64,000 bases of DNA, taken from positions 1 to 64,000 of the forward strand of contig NZ_JAFFZS010000003.1 of the NCBI RefSeq assembly GCF_016921115.1, given 5' to 3'. The stretch is from Streptomyces actuosus. Lineage in GTDB: Bacteria > Actinomycetota > Actinomycetes > Streptomycetales > Streptomycetaceae. This document shows, piece by piece, positions 25,703-32,786 of this stretch (position 1 is the stretch's first letter; every line of letters starts with the position of its first letter). Position numbers and translations under genes: made by a program. Below the pieces are notes generated by a model. It was not told the origin of the DNA. It made no database searches and saw only the letters and a program-made list of their open reading frames with translations.

Positions 25703-26794
25703 TCAGGCCGCGTCCGGTTCCCCCGCCGCGTCCGACTGCGGCGGCATCGTCGGCAGCCGGACGATGTCGCGCACGGCGGCCCGGCCTGCTCGGTTGGCGC
25801 CGATCGTGCTGGCCGAGGGACCGTAGCCGACGAGATGGACGCGCGGGTCGGCCACCGCACGGGTGCCCTCGACGCGGATCCCGCCGCCGGGTTCCCGTAG
25901 CCGCAGCGGGGCCAGATGGCCGATGGCGGGCCGGAAACCCGTAGCCCACAGGATGACGTCCGCCTCGACGCGCCGCCCGTCGCGCCAGACGACGCCGTCA
26001 GGGGTGATCCGGTCGAACATGGGCCGCCGGTCCAGCACGCCGTCCGCGATGCCCCGGCGGATCGCTTCGTCGAGCGGCAGACCCGTCACCGACACGACGC
26101 TGCGCGGAGGCAGGCCCTGCCGCACCCGCTCCTCCACCAGTGCCACCGCCGCCCGCCCCGCGATCTCGTCGAAGGCACCCTCGCGGAAGACCGGTGGGCG
26201 CCGGGTCACCCAGGTGGTGGCGGCCGCGTACGGGGCGAGTTCCAGCAGGTGCTGGGTGCCGGACGCGCCGCCGCCCACCACCACGACCCGCTGCCCGGTG
26301 AACGCCTCGGGCCCCGGGTACCGCGCCGTGTGCAGTTGCTGCCCGCGGAAGACCTCCTGGCCGGGGTAGCGCGGCCGGAACGGCCGGTCCCAGGTCCCGG
26401 TGGCGTTGATCAGGGCGCGCGCCGCCCAGACGCCCTGCGAGGTCTCGACGAGCAGCCGGCTCCCAGGCCCCTCGCGCACGGCGCGCACGTCCACCGGACG
26501 CCGCACCCGCAGGCCGAAGGCGAGTTCGTACCGGTCGAAGTACGCGCTGATCACCTCCGACGACGGCCGCGCGGGGTCCGCGTCCGCCAGTTGCATGCCC
26601 GGCAGCGCGTGCATCCCGTGCACCTTGCCGTAGGTGAGCGACGGCCACCGGAACTGCCAGGCCCCGCCCGGCCCGGGGGAGTGGTCGAGGACGACGAAGT
26701 CGCGGCCCGGTGCACGACCCGTGCGCCGCAGATGGTAGGCGGCGGACAGTCCGGCCTGCCCCGCCCCTATGACGACCACCTCAGTGTTGTTCAC
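25703..26794 (-). CDS. Flavin-dependent monooxygenase (FMO/ArsO-like)
   Basis: This 363-residue protein has two dinucleotide-binding motifs: GAGQAG (10-15, FAD) and GGGASG (174-179, NADPH). A GTWDRPFRPRYPG region lies between them, and a C-terminal VILWATGFRP motif with DPRVHLVGYG follows, typical of small bacterial flavin monooxygenases. The GTG at 26794 gives VNNTEVVVIGAGQAG, a natural start; the longer frame upstream is not plausible. The enzyme should oxygenate a nucleophilic N, S or carbonyl group. It is divergent from yjbQ by 120 bases. Confidence 0.85.
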   Translation of the reverse strand: MNNTEVVVIGAGQAGLSAAYHLRRTGRAPGRDFVVLDHSPGPGGAWQFRWPSLTYGKVHGMHALPGMQLADADPARPSSEVISAYFDRYELAFGLRVRRPVDVRAVREGPGSRLLVETSQGVWAARALINATGTWDRPFRPRYPGQEVFRGQQLHTARYPGPEAFTGQRVVVVGGGASGTQHLLELAPYAAATTWVTRRPPVFREGAFDEIAGRAAVALVEERVRQGLPPRSVVSVTGLPLDEAIRRGIADGVLDRRPMFDRITPDGVVWRDGRRVEADVILWATGFRPAIGHLAPLRLREPGGGIRVEGTRAVADPRVHLVGYGPSASTIGANRAGRAAVRDIVRLPTMPPQSDAAGEPDAA

Positions 26795-26914
26795 GTTTCT
26801 ACCAACCTGCCGGGGAGGGAGGATCTTCCCACCCCCCGCCGGGTGCGATCCGCGGCAGGCGTCCGTCAGAAGCCGTTCCGGCGCTCGGCCGGTCGTATGG
26901 TCCACGATGGTGGC

Positions 26915-27337
26915 ATGGCAGATGTGTTCACCACCCGGGTCCTTCACGTGTCCTCCGGCTCCGCGGAGCGGGTCGTCGACCTCACCCGTGACTGCGAGGC
27001 CTTCCTGCGCGAGGCGGCGGCGGGCCGTGACGGTCTGCTCAACATCTTCGTGCCGCACGCCACGGCCGGCCTCGCCGTCATCGAGACCGGCGCCGGCAGC
27101 GACGACGACCTCCTCGCCGCGCTGCACACCCTGCTCCCGGCCGACGACCGCTGGCAGCACCGCCACGGCAGCCCCGGACACGGCCGTGACCACGTCCTCC
27201 CGGCCATCGTCCCCCCGCATGCCACGCTTCCGGTGCTGGGAGGCCGGCTGGAGCTCGGGACATGGCAGTCGGTGTGCCTGGTGGACACCAACAAGGACAA
27301 CGCCAACCGTCAGGTGCGGCTGAGCTTCCTCGGCTGA
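26915..27337 (+). CDS. YjbQ/UPF0047 family protein
   Basis: This 140-residue single-domain protein carries HATAGLAVIETGAG, HRHGSPGHGRDHVLP and LELGTWQSVCLVDTNKD, the conserved signature of YjbQ. The family has weak thiamine-phosphate synthase activity in some bacteria, but its true role is unsettled. It is full length. It marks the last ordinary chromosomal gene before the decayed accessory region. Confidence 0.9.
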   Translation: MADVFTTRVLHVSSGSAERVVDLTRDCEAFLREAAAGRDGLLNIFVPHATAGLAVIETGAGSDDDLLAALHTLLPADDRWQHRHGSPGHGRDHVLPAIVPPHATLPVLGGRLELGTWQSVCLVDTNKDNANRQVRLSFLG

Positions 27338-27362
27338 TGCATGTGCTGGACCTGCAGCGTCG

Positions 27363-27700
27363 AATTCCAGCCGCACCCAATGCCCCTTGGTCGGCGTCGA
27401 CGGCATCCTCTCCGGCACCCTGACCTACGACAACACCGCCCGCACCACGTCGTACACGGACTCGCAGGGTCAATGTCTCGGTCCACCGGTACAATGCCGG
27501 AAGGATGGTGGTGGAAGGGACGGACCCGCTCGGGCATGTCACCCGTACGGAGTGGGACGAGTACGGAGCCCGGCCGCTCGCGGTGACGGACCTGACGAGG
27601 CTGGCCGGCTGATCGCGGAGACGGATTTCAACGGGCGCACGCTGACGTACACGTTTGATGCCGCGGGCAGGCTGATCGCTAGGCCACATGGGACGAATTC
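27363..27700 (+). pseudogene. RHS-repeat protein remnant
   Basis: Several frames together encode fragments of an RHS/YD-repeat protein: LTYDNTARTTSYTDSQG from about 27417, then HRYNAGRMVVEGTDPLGHVT and EWDEYGARPLAVTD in a second frame. AGRLIAETDFNGRTLTYTFD and AAGRLIAR follow in the first frame again. At least two frameshifts and no intact start or toxin end are present. RHS proteins are large secreted shells carrying toxins. This piece is a relic with about two YD repeats left. Confidence 0.75.
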
Positions 27701-27758
27701 GCTTGGGTGCGGCTCGTTTCGAGTGGGCTCGGCGATCAGCGGTGCGGGTGTAGCCCTC

Positions 27759-27890
27759 CTAGTCGCCGGTGAGATAGAGCCGTCGATGTCCTTGAGCGAC
27801 ATGGAATGGCCAGTACGTTTCGAGGCCCCGTTGGGGTGGTAGCTCGAAGCACCAGCACGGCTTCGGCGCCGTCAAGCCCCCAGTGTTCCG
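27759..27890 (-). pseudogene. Transposase C-terminal remnant (ISKra4-type), copy 1
   Basis: On the minus strand HWGLDGAEAVLVLRA and, after a frame change, LETYWPFHVAQGHRRLY end at a TGA-like stop at 27759. These match the closing part of an IS transposase that I recall as ISKra4-type (WGLxGAEAVLKLRA ... YWxxHxxxEHxR). The same ending appears at 29551-29715. Only the last 40-50 residues survive. Confidence 0.5.
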
Positions 27891-28261
27891 CGCTATGGCG
27901 AGGCGGTCGGCGATGAGCCATGAAACCCACCGCGCCCGCCCCACCCCAAACGCCCTGCCCCACATGGTCGGAGCGACCAGGGGTCCAGCTCGCGTCGCGT
28001 GACCGGCCCGAGCTTGGCCTTCCGCGCTCGGGCCGGTGGTGGGTGCTGTTCCGGCCAGAGGCTTTCACAACGTTTGTTGACCACATGCGTAGTTGAGGAA
28101 GAGTTGAGGCGGGAGTGTGTCTTTCGTCATAGCTGTCATGATCTTGGTGTGATGGAGTGGTCCGCGACCATTCGGGTACGCGCACCCCTTTCCGTTCATA
28201 CGGGGATTAGGGGTCGTTCCGCCGTACCCAAAAGTAGCCCAGAATGGGGAACTTCGGGCAC

Positions 28262-29023
28262 ATGTCCAACAGAACGATCAACCGCACCATGTTCACGCGC
28301 GCCGCTGTACTCGTCTCCACTCTCACGGCCGGTGCGGTCTTCGCCGCCAGCACCGGGGCGCAGGGGGCTGAGGCCACTCCTCGCACTGCCGCCACGTCCG
28401 CGGCCGCCGTCGTGGCAGGCGACGAGGACTCCGATGCAACTGGCCGGAGCGTCCAAGGCGACTTCACCGCCGATGAGTTGGAGCAGGGCAAGATCCTCGA
28501 CGACGGCATAGCCGAACTCGGAATCAGCGAGAGCCAGTTTGCCAACGCATTGGAGATCTCGCTCACCCGCACCATCGACGCCAACGGCCTGCGCGACCGC
28601 CTTGCGGCGCTGCCCGCAACGCCCACCGCCCAGCAGATCGCCGAGGCCGCCTACCCCGGCGATGCTGACGCTCAAGCCGCCATGCTGCCCGTCCTGGCCA
28701 ACGAGAAGGTCCGCCACGTCACTCTCCAGAACCTGGCTGCCGAGAGCGGTGAGAAGGCTCCCATGGTTGCTTTCGGCTGGTGGGGCAAGACCAAGTTCAT
28801 TGTTGGCTGCTCCGCGGCTGTGGCAGGGGTGCTGATCTCCTTCGTCCCCGCCGGCTCCGGCGTCAGAGTGGCCCGCGCCGTCAAGCTGTTCAAGAGCTAC
28901 GGCGCCAAGAAGACAGCCACGATCCTCTGGCGCTTCATGAAGGGCAAGCATGTAGGTTCAAAGGAGCGGGAAGCCGTAAAGGCGTTCATCGGCATCAGCG
29001 CCATTCAGAAAGCCTGCACCTGA
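28262..29023 (+). CDS. Secreted protein with cationic membrane-active-looking C-terminus
   Basis: This 253-residue protein has a Sec signal peptide (RTMFTRAAVLVSTLTAG, cleavage near AQGA, about residue 36). A long acidic/helical middle (about 40-165) could act as a pro-region. The C-terminal 85 residues begin WWGKTKFIVGC, continue with a hydrophobic helix (178-197) and end with a cationic part (KLFKSYGAKKTATILWRFMKGKH). It has only two Cys, 183 and 252, which could pair. An ATG at 28244 is an alternative start. No known family is recognised. The membrane-protein gene follows 19 bases later, so the two form an operon. A bacteriocin-like or toxin role is inference only. Confidence 0.75.
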   Translation: MSNRTINRTMFTRAAVLVSTLTAGAVFAASTGAQGAEATPRTAATSAAAVVAGDEDSDATGRSVQGDFTADELEQGKILDDGIAELGISESQFANALEISLTRTIDANGLRDRLAALPATPTAQQIAEAAYPGDADAQAAMLPVLANEKVRHVTLQNLAAESGEKAPMVAFGWWGKTKFIVGCSAAVAGVLISFVPAGSGVRVARAVKLFKSYGAKKTATILWRFMKGKHVGSKEREAVKAFIGISAIQKACT

Positions 29024-29042
29024 CACTGTCTGAGGTGGACAA

Positions 29043-29441
29043 GTGACTCTTGAACAAGTCTCTGTTGCCGTTCTGGCTGCGGAGATCATCATCATGCTGC
29101 TCGCCCGTCTCGGCACCGAACGGCGGCACTGGCGCCACCACAAGAAGGGTGAAGCGGCACCCCGGGAGCGTGACGACATCAGGATCGGACCCGGCCTGGT
29201 GTACTCGGTCGCCGCACTGGCGCTGGTCGCCAAAGCTGTGTTCAGTGGTATCGACTTCGAGTGGAGCGTCGGCACGCTGAGCTTGCTCGGCGTTCTCGGT
29301 GTCCTGGTTCCGGGCTACGCCGCCAACTCCGTCATGCTTCTCAGCACACACGGCGACAAGAAGCCGCTCAAGGGCTGGCAGGAGACGCTGGCATACGTGC
29401 TGGCTGCGTTCGGCGGGGCCGCCGCAGTCGCATTCATCTGA
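29043..29441 (+). CDS. Multi-span membrane protein, partner of the upstream secreted protein
   Basis: This 132-residue protein starts at a GTG with GAGGTGG upstream, 19 bases after the stop of the secreted-protein gene. Four hydrophobic segments are visible, at about 5-22, 50-70, 76-98 and 115-131. A basic loop (ERRHWRHHKKGE) lies near residues 27-38. No named family is recognised. Its size, position and topology resemble immunity proteins of bacteriocin pairs, but this is inference. A perfect hairpin terminator follows 10 bases after its stop, so the operon has only these two genes. Confidence 0.75.
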   Translation: MTLEQVSVAVLAAEIIIMLLARLGTERRHWRHHKKGEAAPRERDDIRIGPGLVYSVAALALVAKAVFSGIDFEWSVGTLSLLGVLGVLVPGYAANSVMLLSTHGDKKPLKGWQETLAYVLAAFGGAAAVAFI

Positions 29442-29450
29442 CCGCCCACA

Positions 29451-29500
29451 CAGACGGTGCTGGGCACACACACGTGCCTGTGTGTGCCCAGCACCGTCTT
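29451..29500 (+). terminator. Strong hairpin ending the two-gene operon
   Basis: Bases 29452-29472 and 29479-29499 form a perfect 21-base inverted repeat with a 6-base loop. The arm begins AGACGGTGCTGGGCACACAC. It lies 10 bases after the stop at 29441. There is no T tract, as is common in Streptomyces. It probably acts as a terminator in both directions. Confidence 0.85.
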
Positions 29501-29550
29501 CATGCGGCCCTTTCCTCAAGGGGTGCGGCTCGTTCTGAGTGAGATCGCGG

Positions 29551-29715
29551 TCAGGCAGTGAGGGTGTATCTGGCCTGGTCATGGGGTGGGTGGAGGCCTC
29601 GGTGTTCCTCGGTGAGGTGGTGTTTCCAGTAGGCGCCAAGATCACCGTTAGCGGCGACGGCACGGAGTTTCAGGACGGCTTCGGCACCATCAAGACCCCC
29701 AGCGGGGGACCCGCA
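29551..29715 (-). pseudogene. Transposase C-terminal remnant (ISKra4-type), copy 2
   Basis: The minus strand reads LDGAEAVLKLRAVAANGDLG, AYWKHHLTEEHRGLHP and HDQARYTLTA to a stop at 29551. This is the same transposase ending as at 27759-27890. One extra G in a GGGGG run near 29700 shifts the frame between RWG and LDGAEAV. About 45 residues remain. It lies just downstream of the two-gene operon's terminator. Confidence 0.6.
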
Positions 29716-30154
29716 GGTTCTTCCACCGCCGGCAACGTCAGCCCCACATGGTGCGCGGGTACTCCGGCGGCCCGCACGTCCGCTACCTCCTCAGCGAGTG
29801 AACCCACTGAGTTTCTGGTCCATAGGTGGTTTGCGGTTCACCTCGTCTTGCCGCGCCTGCGCGCCGGGCCGCGGCACAGCCGTCCGCGGCCCGGACGCGA
29901 TGGTGGACCCCAACGACTCAGCGCGAGTCTGTCGGCGCGTGCGACGGCGAACACCGTCTTTCGACGGGCGTGTTCCGGCCCTGGAGTACAGGGCGCTCGT
30001 CGCCGTCACGCCGGCGGTGTCCGATGCGCCGGTTCGCGCTGAGCGATCTGCGTCCTCTGGGCCCCTGGAGCCCGGTGGCCCAGGCCCCGTACGCGCGAGA
30101 CTGCCGGGTCCGACGGAGCCTGCCGTTCACCGTGCTGTGCAGGACCCGCAGCCG
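29716..30154. other. Degenerate stretch
   Basis: About 440 bases with lower coding regularity than the flanks. Several short frames exist on both strands, none with a ribosome site or recognisable family. It is likely IS debris. Confidence 0.4.
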
Positions 30155-30370
30155 TCAGCGGCGCGGACGCTCCAGAGTGAGGAGCAGACCCTCGACCGCA
30201 CCGGGGCCTATACGGCCCTTCACGTCGGCGGACGTGATCGCCTTGACGGCCCAGCCGTCCTCGGCGTGCTTGTTCAGAACCTTCTCCAGCTTGTCGCCGT
30301 CCAGTGCGTCCCCGATCAGTGATTCGCGGAAGGTGACGACCTTGTACTCGAGTGCGTAGGGGTTGCTCAT
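30155..30370 (-). CDS. DUF4177 small protein
   Basis: This 71-residue protein is a compact DUF4177-type domain: LEYKVVTFRESLIGDALDG, KLEKVLNKHAEDGWAVKAIT and a final beta strand (GLLLTLERP). The ATG at 30370 has AAAGG upstream. The family is of unknown function and common in actinobacteria and phages. It stands alone between transposase remnants, so it may have arrived with a mobile element. Confidence 0.8.
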   Translation of the reverse strand: MSNPYALEYKVVTFRESLIGDALDGDKLEKVLNKHAEDGWAVKAITSADVKGRIGPGAVEGLLLTLERPRR

Positions 30371-30638
30371 GGCTGGGACCTTTCCATGGATGGACTGGCT
30401 GACGGAACCGGGGACAGCCAATCACCGTTCGACGTTGCCGCACACGGCGGGGTGGTGGTCATGTCGTCCTGGCCTTCTTCGGCGGTGCCGGTATGGCGCA
30501 ACGCAGGAGTGACCCGGCTTCGAGTCAGCGCTGCGCCGGCACGTCCCAGCGGACGCGCAGAGCGGGGCTTGCGGAAGACCGGGCCTCTGGGCGCGGTGGA
30601 CGAGGCAGGGCCGAGCCGCAGGCCCGCGGTGGTGATCG

Positions 30639-31125
30639 ATGCGGAGGGCGATCTCCGGCAGCCACGTCGGGCTGGTGGCCGCGATCCGCACCGTTTTCCT
30701 CGGCGCGGCCTGGCAAGGGTGCCGGATCCACTTCGTGCCGGACCCCTTCTCCGTGATCGAAAGGGGTTCGGGAGGAAAGGTGGCGGCGGCCGTCCGGACG
30801 GGCTTCGTACAGACCACCGGTGAGGCGGTCCGCACCCGCTGTGCGTGGTCGCTGACATGCTCGGACGCTGGTTTCCCCAGGTCGAGGCGATGCTGCTGGA
30901 CGCGGACTTCCCGGCGGCCCACTGGAAGAAGACATGGTCCACCGATCCCCTGGTGGACCGAACCGGGAGATCGAACGCCGAGCCGACGTCGTCCAGGTCG
31001 CCCTCGATCCCGTCGCCGTCGACCGGATCGCCGCCGCCCTGGCCGAACTCCGCTATGAACGGCAGGCTTTCGGCAGCCGCTGCCTCTCCGAAGCCTCCAT
31101 GGCCGAACTCCCCACGGGACGCCGT
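30639..31125 (+). pseudogene. IS256-family (mutator) transposase, frameshifted remnant
   Basis: Three frames together give the second half of an IS256 transposase: SHVGLVAAIRTVFLGAAWQG, CRIHFVPDPFS and VAAAVRTGF in the first. VADMLGRWFPQVEAMLLDA, FPAAHWKKTWSTDPL follow in the second, and NREIERRADVVQVALDPVAV with GSRCLSEASMAELP in the third. Consensus IS256 has QRCRVHFMRNLL, WSTNPLERLNREIKRR and so on, so the reading is secure. The first half and DDE residues are missing or unrecognisable. It is not functional. Confidence 0.85.
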
Positions 31126-31431
31126 CCGCTGCCGCCCGTCGTGTCGGACAGTTGTCGACAGGTGGTGGTCCTGGCTGACGGTGAGTCGGGTAAGGCCTGC
31201 GGAACCGCTCTGAGGGCCCTGTTTCCGCGGTGTGTGCCGTGTCACGCATTCCAGGCGCTGCCCAAGTTGCCTGCATCACAGCGGAAATGTCCCTTTAGCG
31301 TCCATGCTCGAAACGGACAGCGACTCCCGAAGTGGAGCCCATCGACAACCTCTTGGGCGCGAAGTTCCACAGTGGCCCATGACGCAGCACGCGTGACACT
31401 CCTGCTGGTTCCCCTGGAAAGGTGCCCCATT
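31126..31431. other. Stretch upstream of the type III PKS
   Basis: About 300 bases between the IS256 remnant and the polyketide synthase start. The GGAAAGGT ribosome site at 31416-31423 is the only clear element. A promoter should lie here but was not identified. Confidence 0.4.
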
Positions 31432-32616
31432 ATGGCCGCTTACCTCTGTCCTCCTGCCGTGATACACGGCGAACACGCCGTGGAGACCAGCCAGATCGTG
31501 GCGGAGGTGCGCGACCGGCATCCGCACGCGGCGTGGGCGATGCGGATCGACGGCATCGCGGCCGGCACGGGCATCGAGACACGCGGGTGGATGCTGCCGC
31601 TGGAGGCCGCCGTCGCGCCCGGCAACAGCGGCGGCCTGGGGGCTGTCGGCATCGGGCCGGCCCAAGAGGCGTTGGCACGCGACGGGTTCACCCAGCAGGA
31701 CGTGGACCGCGTGATCGCCGCACTTGAGGCGATACCCGCGCCGCAGACCGTCCAGGAGCGCACCGCGCCCGCCTGGGAGGCCGTGCAGTCCTACGGGGAG
31801 CGTGCGGCGCGCGGGGCCCTGCAGATCGCCGGGCTGGACGCCGCGGACATCGACTGCCTGATCACCAGTAACTCCACCACCCCGGCGCTGCCGGGTCTGG
31901 ACATCGCCCTGGCCGACAAGCTTCAGCTCCGCAACGACGTGATGCTGCTGCCGGCGACGCAGTGGGCCTGTATCGCGGGGACCCGCTCCCTGGCGCTGGC
32001 GGCGGACCTCGTGGCTGCGGATCCCGACCGGGTGGTCCTGGTCGTGATCGCGGAGGCGCTGAGCACGACCTACCAGCCCGCGGACGACACTCTCGAGTCT
32101 CTGATCGTCCGGTTGCTGTTTGCGGACACCGCGGTCGCCGCGGTGGTCACGGGCCGCCCGCGGCGCGAGTCGGTGCTGCGGCTGGACGCCGCGTGGCACC
32201 ACACCCTGCCCGGCACCCGCGACCTGCACCGTCTGGACACGCGGGCGGACGGCACCCACTTCGTGATGGACCGGCGTGGCCCGCGCGCCGTGCAGGAGAC
32301 GGTCACCGCGATGTGGGATTGGCTGCGCGTCCGTTACCAGGACCACCCCGACTCCTGGCACCCCGACGTGCTGCTGGCGCATCCCGGCGGGACCCGGGTA
32401 CTGGAGTACATGGAGCAGACGATGCCCGACGCGTGGCCGTCTGGGCTGCTGGACCACAGCCGAGACAGCTATACCAGCGGCAACCGCGGAGGCGCCGCCG
32501 TGTTCGACATCATGCGGCGGGCGCACGACGCCGGGCAGAGGTCGGGCAGCCGCGCCGTCCTGTACGCGGCGGCACCGGGCCTGACCGCCACCGCCCTGGA
32601 GGGGGAGTGGCTGTAG
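31432..32616 (+). CDS. Type III polyketide synthase (chalcone/stilbene-synthase-like)
   Basis: This 394-residue protein has the thiolase-fold Cys-His-Asn triad of type III PKS. Cys180 lies in TQWACIAGTRSLALA, His317 in LLAHPGGTRVLEYME and Asn351 in SYTSGNRGGAAVFDIM. It opens with the family-like LCPPAVIHGEHAV. It is about 40 residues longer than RppA (350), mainly because of an insertion around 60-120. The usual GCxxGG motif reads ACIAGT and GNxxSA reads GNRGGA, so it belongs to a divergent branch. The product (pyrone, resorcinol or naphthol) cannot be predicted. The ATG at 31432 has GGAAAGGT upstream. It lies alone in a decayed island with no modifying enzyme next to it. Confidence 0.88.
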   Translation: MAAYLCPPAVIHGEHAVETSQIVAEVRDRHPHAAWAMRIDGIAAGTGIETRGWMLPLEAAVAPGNSGGLGAVGIGPAQEALARDGFTQQDVDRVIAALEAIPAPQTVQERTAPAWEAVQSYGERAARGALQIAGLDAADIDCLITSNSTTPALPGLDIALADKLQLRNDVMLLPATQWACIAGTRSLALAADLVAADPDRVVLVVIAEALSTTYQPADDTLESLIVRLLFADTAVAAVVTGRPRRESVLRLDAAWHHTLPGTRDLHRLDTRADGTHFVMDRRGPRAVQETVTAMWDWLRVRYQDHPDSWHPDVLLAHPGGTRVLEYMEQTMPDAWPSGLLDHSRDSYTSGNRGGAAVFDIMRRAHDAGQRSGSRAVLYAAAPGLTATALEGEWL

Positions 32617-32682
32617 TGCGAGCCCGCGCCACCGGTACCGGCAAACGGGCCGCCCGTATCACCGGTCACGACACCGGTACCG

Positions 32683-32716
32683 CCGGGGGCGCCGACCGTA
32701 CGGTCGGCGCCCCCGG
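32683..32716. terminator. Perfect palindromic hairpin after the PKS gene
   Basis: Bases 32683-32699 and 32700-32716 are exact reverse complements, 17 bases each with no spacer. The arm is CCGGGGGCGCCGACCGT. It lies 67 bases after the PKS stop and 71 bases before the end of the convergent regulator gene. It could terminate both transcripts. Confidence 0.8.
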
Positions 32717-32786
32717 GTGACGTGTACGCCGCCCGTACCCTCGCCGCGCTCCCGTACGTCGGCCGCGCCCCCGCCCCGCAGCCGCA

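Noticed and set aside
28244-28261. Six-codon upstream extension of the secreted protein
   Set aside because: The ATG at 28244 has no ribosome site, while the ATG at 28262 has GGGGAA about 10 bases upstream and gives a better signal peptide. The extension stays possible.
30639-31125. Functional IS256 transposase
   Set aside because: Its sequence is spread over three frames and the first half is missing.
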